A stretch of DNA of 64,000 nt from Sparassis latifolia (Eukaryota > Basidiomycota > Agaricomycetes > Polyporales > Sparassidaceae): positions 5,332,001-5,396,000 of the forward strand of contig CM031561.1 of NCBI GenBank assembly GCA_018466975.1. Reading direction: 5' to 3'. Below the pieces are notes generated by a model. The model was not told the DNA's origin, searched no databases, and saw nothing but the letters and a program-made list of their open reading frames with translations. The translations under genes and the position numbers were made by a program. Shown one piece after another: positions 1-9,590 of the stretch; within the stretch, counting starts at the first letter, position 1; each line of letters opens with the position of its first letter.

Positions 1-1598
1 TGGCACGTGAGGCGTGTTGCCGGGCAAATGGTCCGGGAAATTCGAAGAAAATTGGAAATTACGCGAGATTTTAATCTGGCGCGTGTGCGCATCATAATAT
101 TTGATGGCTTTGTGTCCATCCATGTATTCAACAAAAATATACTTGTTGGCACGGGGCGCTAGCTTTGATAGTGTTGCGTCCTCCGTGAGGACCCATATGG
201 GGGAACCGAATTCTTGTAGGTACGAGATATTTGGTTTCATCTCATTCCATTTTTCTTCGGGAGTTGCCCCATTTAACGCCTGGGTAGGCGATCTATTTTT
301 AATGTAGACTGCGTGAGCAATCGCTTCAGCCCAAAGATAACGAGGTAGATCTCTCGCATAGATCATTGCGCGCGCTAGTCCAAGCAGTGTGCGATTCAAT
401 CTCTCAGAGACTCCGTTCTGGGATGGTGAATACGGCGCAGTCGGACCCATCTCGATCCCTTTCATTTGACACCAGTTAATTAATTCGGTGTTCATATATT
501 CTCGACCGTTGTCAAGCCTGAGTCGCAAGGGTTTATTTCCAAACTTGCGCTCGATATAGTAATATAATTCTTTACCTTTTCAGTTACTTCATCTTTATGC
601 CTCATAAATAGTACTGTACTTCGACAACTGTAATCATCAATAAATGTAATAAAATATTTCCAGCCTTGTAGAGCGGCTGTCTGCGCAGGTCCCCACACAT
701 CCGTGTGTGTTAATTCTCCGGGTACCTTGCTGCATTCATCCGTCTCTTTGGGAAATGGCTTCGCGTTGCCTTTGCTTGGATGCACACCTTGCAATTAATT
801 TCATCTGGGCTTGGCAAGATTTTTAGACCATCTACAAGCCCTTCGCGATATAATCGCATAAGCACTGGTTTCCCGATATGGCCATAAATCTTGTGCCACT
901 CTTCCCAGGTATGCGGGCCGTATTCCTTAGCAGTATAGGTTCGCGCAGGTTGCGGAACTATTGGACGCAATTTCAATGAATATAGTCGTCCATTTTTCTT
1001 GCCTATAGCAAGGGTGTGTTTATTTTTATCTATTAGTATTGTGCGACTATTTCCCATAAGTACTCTTCCTCCCGCATCATCTAAACGTGTAATGGAGAGG
1101 AGGCTATTGGGTGCTGTCGGCGCATACAGTACACCGTGGAGACAGAATTTCACTTTCCGGTCTCCTACTTCACTTTCGACATTGACCGTACCGCGGCCCA
1201 ATGCCTGCGTTGGTTGCAGTCCGATGCCCGTGATCGCATGATCTTCGAGCGCCTGATAGGTCGTGAAGACTTCACGACGATTTGTAATGTGCGAAGTTGT
1301 CTCAGAGTCAGCAAATCACTCATAGAAAGAAGCGATTTTACCATCAGATCTGAGAGATACAGTGTCACTATCATTATCATAGACTATTTTTGCCTCATCC
1401 TCTTTCAGTTTGACTTCGCGTGCTTCGTAAGCACATTCCGTCTTTTGCCGCTTCATCGGCGGGCCCTGTCCGACTTTGCCGCCGCCTTTGGCCCAACAAT
1501 CCGTGGCCTTATGCCCGAATTTTCCACAATTCATACATTTGACCTTGTCGTGGTGCTGACACTCATTACCAAGATGTCCCGGCTTTCCGCAGATCGAA
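1..1598 (-). pseudogene. copia pol fragment: zinc knuckles, protease, GAG-pre-integrase, integrase (broken)
   Basis: Reading leftwards from 1598, frames give a CCHC knuckle (C-G-K-x-G-H, about 1590-1560), a second knuckle (CMNCGKFGHKATDC, about 1540-1500), and a protease region. The protease active-site motif reads DSE where the family has DSG or DSA. Next comes the GAG-pre-integrase domain with a H-x-x-x-G-H...C-x-x-C pattern (about 930-780), and the integrase core start (HTDVWGP, then FIDDYS, about 715-610). The reading frame shifts at least twice (near 1320 and near 720), so no full polyprotein can be made. The sequence at 600-1 continues the integrase in broken frames. RT and RNase H would lie beyond the left edge. 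Confidence is high for identity and for the broken state. Confidence 0.85.
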
Positions 1599-2241
1599 TG
1601 TTACAACGCTCCTCACTTTTGTGGCGCATCTTTTCTTTTTCTTTTCTTTGTTCCCTTTACGTTACCAGACCACGTGATCCAACACGTGACTCATCGGAGC
1701 GCAACCTCCGATTCTTTATCCAGATGTCCAGAACTCCTAGTCTAGGGTTACACCGGATCCAACTCCGGACCTTCTTCTTATCACACATGCAAGACGTGCA
1801 TGTATGCCTCATCTTTACCTCGTTCTGATACACGACTCGTTATCCCCATTAGTACTGATTATCTCTCACGACCTTACTCAGCTTTCTCATACATATTACT
1901 TCCTCACTGTTACCTTGCCCAGATATCGTTTCACCTTATCTAGCCAATGAACGATCTCGCATTACTGCGTAGTACTGCGGATACCTTTTGTATAAGTAGA
2001 CGACCTTGTCGAGCTGGATCCCCATCTCGACCTGGTTACCATTAAACCAGCTTTTCACTTGCCTTTGACTGAGATCGACCGTCAGTAGCAGACAGCTACT
2101 ACGAGTCATAAGAACAAACTCTGATCGACCTTCAGTGCGAGGACATCGCCAGAAGTGTCACTTGAACGGACTTGTGTCTTAGACTAAGACCTTGTCTCGT
2201 GAAGACTCGACTAGACGCTCGTGTTTCGCTGCCGCGTAACA
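1599..2241 (+). repeat. Ty3/gypsy 5' LTR
   Basis: 643-bp direct repeat of 8948-9590 with TG...CA ends and short terminal inverted repeats TGTTAC/GTAACA. It contains a TATA-like TATAAG at 1991. The predicted transcript start about 30 bp later falls on the segment complementary to the primer site, so U3 is about 1599-2020 and R-U5 about 2021-2241. The U3 holds two CACGTG-type or ACGTG boxes near 1671-1690. Confidence 0.95.
1991..2033 (+). promoter_or_regulatory. LTR core promoter and inferred transcript start
   Basis: TATAAG at 1991-1996 lies 33 bp upstream of ATCTCGACCT (2024-2033). That 10-mer is the exact reverse complement of the sequence just inside the LTR (2244-2253). The usual TATA-to-start distance puts the mRNA 5' end on or just before it. 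The start position is inferred. Confidence 0.55.
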
Positions 2242-2243
2242 TT

Positions 2244-2253
2244 AGGTCGAGAT
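2244..2253 (+). other. Primer-binding site, self-priming type
   Basis: AGGTCGAGAT begins two bases after the 5' LTR end. It does not start with TGG, as a site for a tRNA 3' CCA end would. It is perfectly complementary to 2024-2033, the predicted 5' end of the element's own RNA. In Tf1-type elements the first 11 nt of the mRNA fold back on such a site and are cut to prime reverse transcription. The complementarity is seen; the mechanism is inferred from that family. Confidence 0.6.
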
Positions 2254-2938
2254 CTTATTACTCTCTGTGACTTCCTAGAGTCTAACAACGAACTACCGAC
2301 CGGACCGAACCTTGAAGACTGAACGATACACCCGATTCGATTGCTAAAGCGCCGTTTGAGATTACTCTGTAATCGAGGTAGCTGAAGGGATAGACTGATC
2401 ACTCATCTTCGGAGAGGGGTCTATCCGAGAGACCAATAGGCCGAGGAGGCTGAGGTAATCACTCGAGCAATCAGCAAATAGGTGTATCAGTTTGAAGACA
2501 GAAGACACTCTACGGGCTTGTTAGCCGACGACGAACGAACCCACTTAGTTAAGGATGGTGTGCAGTCTACGTGTAGACATAGGCCACACAGAAGAATTTA
2601 TCCACGCTGGATTTTAACTACATCAACCCGACCACTCTTCCAGAGCAGTACATGAGCACCTCCCATCCCAAGCGGAGTGGAGCACAGAACAAATGCACAT
2701 TTCATAGGAGGAAGGCCTGTATTCATCAGGCCAGACAATCACAACTTCGACTACTCCCAGAGGAATTTGAAAGGACACTTCCCATAATCTTGGTGGAATA
2801 GTGCTCCAGCACATCGCAGACAGCGATATAACGACCTCCTATCCAGGAGAAAGACCAGACGCCCCTTGGAACCCCCCTGCCCAGAATCCTGTACCCCAAC
2901 CGACTCTTGCACCAATCATACCCGATTACATACCACCG
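2254..2938 (+). other. gypsy leader, non-coding
   Basis: About 690 bases between the primer site and the first gag ATG. The gag frame is open from 2771 (stop at 2768-2770) but without an ATG before 2939. No other convincing gene was found on either strand. It presumably holds packaging and dimerisation signals; none could be identified. Confidence 0.6.
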
Positions 2939-3937
2939 ATGGCTACAGTTACCATGGATGAAGGACATCACCATGTTAGCCAGAAGGAACTTGGTTTTAG
3001 AAAACCCGAGATCTTCAACGGTTCAGACCGTTCGAAGCTTAGGGAATTTATAAACCAATGCAAGAACTACATGGCCAGAAATAGCCATGTCTACCAGGAG
3101 GACAATCAGAAGATCGCATTCGTGCTATCGCACATGCAAGGAGGAACAGCAGGATCATGGGCACAGAGCTTCATAGAAACAGAACTCACCAATGACGACT
3201 TCCTTTCTTATGGAAGTTGGAGAGACTTCATTGCGAGTGTGAACAAAGCATTTGGCGATGAAAATATTGAAGAAACCACTCGTACCTTGCTGCGTAACAT
3301 CAAGCAAGGAACTCGTACTGCAGACGACTACATTGCTGAATTCCGATCGCTTCAATCCAAGGCGAAACTAGAAGATGCCGGAAATATCGAGTATTTCAAG
3401 TGGGGGCCTAACGACCCACTCCGACAAAGGATATATGGGATGGAAAGCATGCCCAGGACACTTGACAAGTGGTACGAATATGCCTCGCGGTTTGATAACC
3501 AATGGAGATCTGCTCAGATCTTCAAGCGAGGAGCCACTACGACTACGCGAGGAAAGGGCCGATCTGTCCATCGTCCCTACTACTCGGCTTCTGCAAAGGA
3601 TCCAAACGCGATGGATGTTGATCGTGTCAATATCTCGCGCTTATCCCCGGACGAGCGACAAAAGAGAATGAAAGAAGGATTATGTTTCCTATGCGGAAAG
3701 AAGGGCCATATAGCCAACAACAGACAATTCCACCCCCAGTCTGGAAGTTTCACCCGTGCTAGAACGATACAGCCCGGGTTAGACACAGACACGATCACAT
3801 GGATCAAGAAGATGCGAGAAGACCTCGCACAGAAGAAGGAGACGTCGAAGGAAGAAACCAGAGAGGAACAGATCGCCTATGTGCGAAACGTCTTCAACGA
3901 CATGACTGATGAAGAACGAACCCAATTGGGTTTTTGA
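2939..3937 (+). CDS. gag: Ty3/gypsy Gag, capsid and (altered) zinc knuckle
   Basis: Structural protein of 332 aa from the first ATG (2939); the open frame extends upstream to 2771 without an ATG. The retrotransposon gag (capsid-like) domain covers roughly residues 20-190, with recognisable G-x-A-x-x-W and E-F-x-x-L features. A basic linker and a CCHC-type knuckle follow at about residue 249. The knuckle reads [13 protein letters not shown] followed by Arg: the fourth ligand Cys expected at that place is absent. The C-terminus is acidic and ends QLGF at a TGA. Translation is expected to slip -1 on the GGGTTTT just before the stop to make Gag-Pol. Whether the missing Cys inactivates nucleic-acid binding, or is tolerated because a second CCHC ORF lies after pol, is open. 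Confidence 0.85.
   Translation: MATVTMDEGHHHVSQKELGFRKPEIFNGSDRSKLREFINQCKNYMARNSHVYQEDNQKIAFVLSHMQGGTAGSWAQSFIETELTNDDFLSYGSWRDFIASVNKAFGDENIEETTRTLLRNIKQGTRTADDYIAEFRSLQSKAKLEDAGNIEYFKWGPNDPLRQRIYGMESMPRTLDKWYEYASRFDNQWRSAQIFKRGATTTTRGKGRSVHRPYYSASAKDPNAMDVDRVNISRLSPDERQKRMKEGLCFLCGKKGHIANNRQFHPQSGSFTRARTIQPGLDTDTITWIKKMREDLAQKKETSKEETREEQIAYVRNVFNDMTDEERTQLGF
3928..3937 (+). promoter_or_regulatory. -1 programmed frameshift site GGGTTTT next to gag stop
   Basis: GGGTTTT at 3928-3934 is in the exact X XXY YYZ phase relative to gag (GGT TTT then TGA at 3935). A -1 slip leads straight into the pol frame at 3934, which is open for 1,288 codons. The stop codon follows the slippery heptamer directly. 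No downstream pseudoknot was modelled. Confidence 0.75.
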
Positions 3938-6900
3938 GACGATGGCCACTAGTAATGCATGGACCGTCGCATCTTACCGTATCTCCCCTCGTTATTTGTA
4001 ACACTAGCGGAAATTCAATCACTGTGAATATTTCGTTGGGAGAGAAGGAAGACGTTACAACAGAAGCCTTGATCGATTCCGGTGCAGCTGAAACGTTTAT
4101 GAACATTCGTTATGCGGAAGAAAACGATTTCATCAGATGGGAATTACCGAAACCGATTACAGTCATGAATGCAGATGGCACACCAAATCAAATGGGTACC
4201 ATTACTCATTGTACCTGGAAGATGATGAAAATCGGAGGAAGGAAGATGCTTACCCGCTTCCTCTTGACTGGCATTGGCAAAGAAAACATAATTCTTGGCA
4301 TGCCGTGGCTGAAACGCCTCAATCCGATGATCAACTGGGAAACTGGTGACTTTTGGTTTGGTAAAGACGCCAAATGGCCACCGAAACCCACCGTCGAAGA
4401 TGCACCAGATGAAGAAGTTTCGATTTTCAAGAAAGATGGACTCCCAGAGTTAATCACCACCGAAACTTCCCCTACCTCGTTTGGGCATTCGGAATCTATC
4501 AGAGAAATCATGGCCGATAACACTGAGCGTGGCGAGTTACCTGCAGTGCGGAATGATACCGAACCAGATGACCCACTATCAGAACCCCCTATGGATCAGC
4601 TCGATGACAACGATCTAGTTATATCCTATATCGCAGGAGAGCCAGTTATTGGGATATCTGAACCCATCAAGAAGGAGTCACCTTTGACGAATGAAGAGAC
4701 TGAAACTGCAGTCTTCACCATACGAAAAGGCCCCGCCATTGGAAGAATGACGCACAGTACCCGATCCCCATTATTCTGTAACGCACAGAATACGGTCTTT
4801 TACAAACCATCTGGTAAATCACAAGAATTGGCACAACAGGCACATAAGGAAGCATCAGCTGTAGACAAACCCAAAACCGTTGAGGAGTTGGTCCCCAACT
4901 ACCTCCACGATTTGAAGTCCGTTTTTGAAAAGAAAGCAGCTGAACGCTTTCCAGAAACCAGGCCTTGGGACCACGCCATTGACTTGAAACCCGATTTTAT
5001 TCCACGTGACTGTAAAGTCTATCCGTTATCGCTCAAAGAACAAGGAGCGATGGATGACTTCCTGGAAGAAAATCTGCAAAAAGGATACATCCGACTGTCG
5101 AAATCTCCCATGGCTTCACCATTTTTCTTCGTAGGAAAGAAAGATGGAGCACTACGTCCCTGTCAGGATTACCGATACCTGAATGAAGGGACGGTGAAGA
5201 ATGCCTATCCTCTTCCGCTCATTTCTGACCTTATGGATCAATTCAAAGGCACATCGATCTTTACGAAAATGGATTTACGCTCCAGATATAATAATGTCAG
5301 AATCAAAGATGGTGACCAATGGAAGGGTGCATTTAAGACAAATCGCGGACTTTTCGAACCTATGGTCATGTTCTTTGGACTCTGCAACTCCCCGGCGACT
5401 TTCCAAATGATGATAAATGCACTCTTCAAGGACATGATCGATGAGGGATGGATAGTCATTTACATGGATGATATCCTCATCTTCTCAAACAATTTGGAAG
5501 AACATCACGTTCGAACCCGACGCGTACTCCAACGACTTAAAGACAACGACTTATTCCTTAAACCGGAAAAGTGTTTCTTTGACGTTAAAGAAGTCGAATT
5601 CCTAGGCATGATCATTCGAGAAAACTACATTGGCATGGATCCTATCAAACTTAAAGGAATTGCAGAATGGCCTGAACCAAGCACGGTAAAAGGTGTTCGC
5701 TCTTTCCTAGGGTTTGGAAACTTCTATCGGAAGTTTATTGCCAACTTCTCGGATATTGCCAAACCATTGACGAATCTTACGCGCACTGCCGCTGGATCTC
5801 CACCTTTTGAATGGACAACAGAATGTCAGACAGCTTTCGACACATTGAAGCAACGATTCAGTACCGCCCCAGTACTGTTACTGCCTGACAAGGCAAAACC
5901 CTTTATTGTTGAATCCGACGCTTCCAAGTTTGCTACGGGTGCAGTTTTACGCCAAGCCGATATCAATGGAGACCTCCATCCTTGTGCCTACATTTCACAG
6001 ACACTCAATCCAGCTGAACGGAACTACAAAATCTACGACCGCGAACTCCTCGGAATCATTCGAGCCCTCACTGAATGGCGCCATTATCTTGAAGGCTCTC
6101 CCCATCCCGTCGAAGTTCGCAGTGATCACAAGAACCTCACGTACTTCCGTACAGCTCAGAAGTTAAACTGCCGACAAGCACGATGGAGTCTCAAATTATC
6201 ACAATTTGATCTTCACCTCATCCATGTCCCTGGAACTCAGATGATCCAATCTGATGCGCTCTCTCGTCGTAATGGACTCGATGACAGTGAAAGTGACAAC
6301 GAAGATCACATTCTTTTACCCAACGCACTATTCGTGCGATCCATTTCCCTGACACTATTCGACGAAATCAGGAATCACGCAGCAAAAGACCTCATTGTTC
6401 ACGAAGCCCTCGAAGCGATTGCGCACAAAGGGCCATTCCCCATGAAATCATCGCTTTCCGACTGGGAAGTTCGCGATGGTGTCATCCTCTACAAGGGAAA
6501 GATTTACATTCCACCATCCGAAACTCTTCGTCGTGACCTCGTTCGACTACATCACGACTCCCCGGCCATGGGTCACCCTGGAAAGTTCAATACTCTTGAA
6601 CTGTTATGTCGTGAATTCTGGTGGCCCGGCATGTATACATTTGTCTACAATTATGTTGAAGGCTGTGCCGCCTGTCAACAAATGAAACCGAATACTCATC
6701 CAACTCGTATTCCTTTGGAACCAATTCCCACCGACCCACACGCATTACCATTTTCCTGTTGCACCACCGATTTTATTACTGACCTCCCCGTCTCCAACGG
6801 TTTTGATTCAATTATGGTCGTAGTAGACCATGACCTTACGAAGGGGGTGATTCTTACGCCCTGCCTCAAAACGATCACAGCTGAAGGAACGGCCAAGATT

Positions 6901-7800
6901 TTTCATGACAAAGTATACTCGCGATTTGGATTACCCGACCGAATCATCTCAGACAGAGGACCTCAATACGCATCCAAGGTCTTCCAAGAGTTAAATCGAC
7001 TACTCCAGATCAGATCATCAATGAGCACAGCTTATCACCCTCAGACGGACGGAGAAACAGAGCGAGTCAACCAGGAGCTGGAAATCTATCTTCGACTCTA
7101 TTGCGGAAACAACCCTGAAACATGGGCCGACCGCCTGCCAGACCTCGAGTTTTGTCATAACACAAGGGAACACTCGGCACGGAAGATGAGCCCATTCCGC
7201 ATCATGATGGGATACGAACCACGTGGACTCCCTTCCGTATTTCCGACCACGAACATTCCATCGGTTGAATCCAGGCTTGACATGTTGCAGAAGATAAGGC
7301 TAGAAGCACTAGCCATGCACGAGTTAGCCCGACAACAGATGGCGGACCGAGTCAGACAAGGATCGCCGAAGTTTACACTAGGACAGAAGGTCTGGCTAGA
7401 CTCGAGGAACCTGAAGGTCAATTACGCCTCGCGCAAGATAGCACCAAAGCATGAGGGGCCATTCGAAATTGTCGAAGTCATCGGACCAGCCAACTATTGT
7501 CTCAAACTCCCGAAGACCTGGCGAGTTCATTCCGTATTTCACGCTGCCCTTCTATCTCCTTATCACGAAAACGACATACATGGTCCGAATTACGTGAACC
7601 CACCACCTGATGTCGTTGATAACGAAGAAGAGTACGAAGTCGAAGCCATCCTAAATCACAAGACGTACCGAGGTCATCTGAGGTACTTAGTCAAGTGGAA
7701 GGGATATTCTTCAGCAGAAAACTCGTGGGAACCTGCCCACAATTTACAGAATGCAAAGCGAATCCTCGATGCATATAAAAGGACCAGGAGAATCCAGTAG
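3934..7800 (+). CDS. pol: Ty3/gypsy Pol: protease, RT, RNase H, integrase, chromodomain
   Basis: 1,288 codons, entered by -1 frameshift (no ATG before 3955). Retropepsin-like protease has its active site LIDSGA at about residues 46-51. The reverse transcriptase has a KMDL motif near 445 and YMDD at 510-513. RNase H starts with [11 protein letters not shown] near 657. The integrase has an HHCC zinc domain (HH...C-x-x-C, about 870-915), then a catalytic core with D (TDFITDLP, about 946), D (SDRGPQYAS, about 1006) and E ([13 protein letters not shown], about 1042). A C-terminal chromodomain (about 1234-1285, with LVKWKGY and NSWEP) probably directs integration to marked chromatin. All catalytic residues I checked are present and the frame is unbroken, so the enzyme part may be active. 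Identity is certain. Confidence 0.95.
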   Translation: MRRWPLVMHGPSHLTVSPLVICNTSGNSITVNISLGEKEDVTTEALIDSGAAETFMNIRYAEENDFIRWELPKPITVMNADGTPNQMGTITHCTWKMMKIGGRKMLTRFLLTGIGKENIILGMPWLKRLNPMINWETGDFWFGKDAKWPPKPTVEDAPDEEVSIFKKDGLPELITTETSPTSFGHSESIREIMADNTERGELPAVRNDTEPDDPLSEPPMDQLDDNDLVISYIAGEPVIGISEPIKKESPLTNEETETAVFTIRKGPAIGRMTHSTRSPLFCNAQNTVFYKPSGKSQELAQQAHKEASAVDKPKTVEELVPNYLHDLKSVFEKKAAERFPETRPWDHAIDLKPDFIPRDCKVYPLSLKEQGAMDDFLEENLQKGYIRLSKSPMASPFFFVGKKDGALRPCQDYRYLNEGTVKNAYPLPLISDLMDQFKGTSIFTKMDLRSRYNNVRIKDGDQWKGAFKTNRGLFEPMVMFFGLCNSPATFQMMINALFKDMIDEGWIVIYMDDILIFSNNLEEHHVRTRRVLQRLKDNDLFLKPEKCFFDVKEVEFLGMIIRENYIGMDPIKLKGIAEWPEPSTVKGVRSFLGFGNFYRKFIANFSDIAKPLTNLTRTAAGSPPFEWTTECQTAFDTLKQRFSTAPVLLLPDKAKPFIVESDASKFATGAVLRQADINGDLHPCAYISQTLNPAERNYKIYDRELLGIIRALTEWRHYLEGSPHPVEVRSDHKNLTYFRTAQKLNCRQARWSLKLSQFDLHLIHVPGTQMIQSDALSRRNGLDDSESDNEDHILLPNALFVRSISLTLFDEIRNHAAKDLIVHEALEAIAHKGPFPMKSSLSDWEVRDGVILYKGKIYIPPSETLRRDLVRLHHDSPAMGHPGKFNTLELLCREFWWPGMYTFVYNYVEGCAACQQMKPNTHPTRIPLEPIPTDPHALPFSCCTTDFITDLPVSNGFDSIMVVVDHDLTKGVILTPCLKTITAEGTAKIFHDKVYSRFGLPDRIISDRGPQYASKVFQELNRLLQIRSSMSTAYHPQTDGETERVNQELEIYLRLYCGNNPETWADRLPDLEFCHNTREHSARKMSPFRIMMGYEPRGLPSVFPTTNIPSVESRLDMLQKIRLEALAMHELARQQMADRVRQGSPKFTLGQKVWLDSRNLKVNYASRKIAPKHEGPFEIVEVIGPANYCLKLPKTWRVHSVFHAALLSPYHENDIHGPNYVNPPPDVVDNEEEYEVEAILNHKTYRGHLRYLVKWKGYSSAENSWEPAHNLQNAKRILDAYKRTRRIQ

Positions 7801-7817
7801 AGGAGAAGAAACCCGGA

Positions 7818-7994
7818 ATGACTACCACGACGGTTTTCCTCATCATCTTCCTAATCGTCCTCCACTGCACAACCCTCGCTTTTCTTTGGATCATCCACCG
7901 AATCCTTATCAGACGACTCGTCGAACACACACTCTTCACGCGAGACAGCCCGCACGCTAACGGCTGGGGTGATCAGAACGATGCCTGGAACTGA
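7818..7994 (+). CDS. Post-pol ORF A: 58-aa membrane microprotein
   Basis: A small ORF that starts 17 bases after the pol stop and is not a recognised retrotransposon gene. Its 58 residues begin MTTTT and then carry a hydrophobic helix (about residues 6-28, rich in Ile, Leu, Phe and Val). A basic patch follows (H-R-I-L-I-R-R), then a polar tail ending DAWN. This is a plain type of single-pass topology with positive charges after the helix. Its last 14 bases overlap the next ORF in another frame, as in compact viral genomes. It could encode a membrane-active accessory protein or be a chance ORF. No expression evidence is available. Confidence 0.4.
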   Translation: MTTTTVFLIIFLIVLHCTTLAFLWIIHRILIRRLVEHTLFTRDSPHANGWGDQNDAWN

Positions 7995-8130
7995 TCAGGC
8001 AGTCCTTATCTCTGTGGGAATACTCTTTATTGTCCAATGGATTTTCATCTATTTGATTATTACCCAGATCCACGACATTCTATTTCACATCACAGATAAC
8101 CGCGATCCCCTTAACGACCGAAAGGTATAA
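7981..8130 (+). CDS. Post-pol ORF B: 49-aa membrane microprotein
   Basis: A second small ORF that overlaps ORF A by 14 bases. Its 49 residues carry a strongly hydrophobic segment (about residues 7-29, including GILFIVQWIFIYLII) followed by a charged tail (D-N-R-D-P-L-N-D-R-K). The family is not recognised. Two consecutive overlapping ORFs that each encode one central hydrophobic helix are unusual in a Ty3 element. Related copies would show whether the frames are conserved. A TATAAAAAG stretch overlaps its end (8125-8133), just before the next ORF. Confidence 0.4.
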   Translation: MPGTDQAVLISVGILFIVQWIFIYLIITQIHDILFHITDNRDPLNDRKV

Positions 8131-8156
8131 AAAGAGGAGAAGACGATATATCATCA

Positions 8157-8900
8157 ATGCCCACTTCTGCTATAGACGACCTTGTTCACAATATACTCGC
8201 TGAAGTCGCCTCCACAATTATGAGCATACCCGCATCGCCTACGCTTGTCGATGGAGTACCCTCTCGAGCACAGACACCCTTTATCCGCACCTCATCGCCC
8301 TCACCTTCTATCGAACTCAGTCATGCATCGGACGAACAAGAATTTGCCACACGTCTGGTCTCGGCTATCCGTGTTCCTGTCGACTTCACAGATATCCTCG
8401 TCGCCTTACGAAACTGCCTGCAAGATCGACAAGCAGTGGTTTCCATGCAATGAGCATTAGAAATGGTCGAGTGGATGCAGACGGCCAGACAAGAGCTCAT
8501 CGCAGCAGAGGAAAGGACGAGTAGAGCCCGAACCAGAGTCGACCAAGTCTGGTCATTAATGCGCAGTACGGTCACTCGTACAGCACAGGAGATTTGGAGG
8601 GAGCATGGGGACGAAGACATCGGACACATCCTCGGATACACCACTAATGGAATACCCGCATCCACTCCTCGCTCATCGCCAGAACCAATTCCCGTTCAAC
8701 CTCACCCTCCTCGTTCGCACATATCCAGTGGACGATCTCCGTTATCCCAACCATCTTTCTCGACAGCATCCACTTCTTCGCGTCGCAGTCATCCCTACAG
8801 GGATGGACGTATCCCTGAACAAGGATCACGAACCAGCCGGCGGACATGCTACAGATGTGGAGGAGATCATTATGTCCGCGACTGCCCCCGACGACGATGA
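8157..8900 (+). CDS. Post-pol ORF C: coiled-coil and CCHC zinc-knuckle protein, split by one TGA
   Basis: One frame of 248 codons, interrupted by a single TGA at 8451-8453. The first part (98 aa) ends VVSMQ; the second can restart at the ATG 8463 (145 aa). The N-terminal part is helical and acidic. Around the stop the sequence looks like a continuous helix (V-E-W-M-Q-T-A-R-Q-E-L-I-A-A-E-E), possibly a coiled coil. A Ser/Pro-rich linker and a zinc knuckle CYRCGGDHYVRDC (C-x2-C-x3-H-x4-C) follow, with a basic C-terminus (P-R-R-R). This resembles a nucleocapsid domain placed after pol rather than in gag. It may replace the defective gag knuckle in trans. The stop may be a mutation of this copy or the boundary of two proteins. 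I do not recognise the family. Confidence 0.55.
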
Positions 8901-8947
8901 AGATCACAATATTTCTTGTGGGACAAGAAATGTTAGACGGGAGCTGA

Positions 8948-9590
8948 TGTTACAACGCTCCTCACTTTTGTGGCGCGTCTTTTCTTTTTCTTTTCTTTGT
9001 TCCCTTTACGTTACCAGACCACGTGATCCAACACGTGACTCATCGGAGCGCAACCTCCGATTCTTTATCCAGATGTCCAGAACTCCTAGTCTAGGGTTAC
9101 ACCGGATCCAACTCCGGACCTTCTTCTTATCACACATGCAAGACGTGCATGTATGCCTCATCTTTACCTCGTTCTGATACACGACTCGTTATCCCCATTA
9201 GTACTGATTATCTCTCACGACCTTACTCAGCTTTCTCATACATATTACTTCCTCACTGTTACCTTGCCCAGATATCGTTTCACCTTATCTAGCCAATGAA
9301 CGATCTCGCATTACTGCGTAGTACTGCGGATACCTTTTGTATAAGTAGACGACCTTGTCGAGCTGGATCCCCATCTCGACCTGGTTACCATTAAACCAGC
9401 TTTTCACTTGCCTTTGACTGAGATCGACCGTCAGTAGCAGACAGCTACTACGAGTCATAAGAACAAACTCTGATCGACCTTCAGTGCGAGGACATCGCCA
9501 GAAGTGTCACTTGAACGGACTTGTGTCTTAGACTAAGACCTTGTCTCGTGAAGACTCGACTAGACGCTCGTGTTTCGCTGCCACGTAACA
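8948..9590 (+). repeat. Ty3/gypsy 3' LTR
   Basis: 643 bp, matching the 5' LTR at all but two positions by eye. It is preceded by a short purine-rich stretch (GACGGGAG, 8938-8943 region) that may be the polypurine tract, and followed by the TCGAA target duplication. Confidence 0.95.

Larger units (their letters stand above)
1599..9590 (+). mobile_element. Ty3/gypsy chromovirus, nearly intact, recently inserted
   Basis: Full-length 7,992-bp element bounded by two 643-bp LTRs that start TGTTAC and end GTAACA. It is flanked by a 5-bp duplication TCGAA (1594-1598 and 9591-9595). By eye the LTRs differ at two positions (near 1628/8977 and 2236/9585), so the insertion is young. The order is LTR, self-complementary primer site, gag, -1 frameshift signal, pol (protease, RT, RNase H, integrase, chromodomain), two short membrane ORFs, CCHC ORF, LTR. 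The C-terminal chromodomain places it among chromoviruses. The primer site that matches the element's own mRNA 5' end is the Tf1/sushi-type priming scheme. Possible defects are a missing Cys in the gag knuckle and a TGA inside the last ORF. It sits inside the copia zinc-knuckle codons. Confidence 0.95.

Noticed and set aside
1136..1828. 230-codon plus-strand frame crossing the copia/gypsy junction
   Set aside because: It runs from antisense copia into the gypsy LTR; the end is repeated in 8605-9177 only because the LTR is repeated.
8125..8133. TATAAAAAG just before the CCHC ORF as an internal promoter
   Set aside because: Only 24 bp from the ATG, too close for a normal TATA-to-start distance plus leader; noted but not called.
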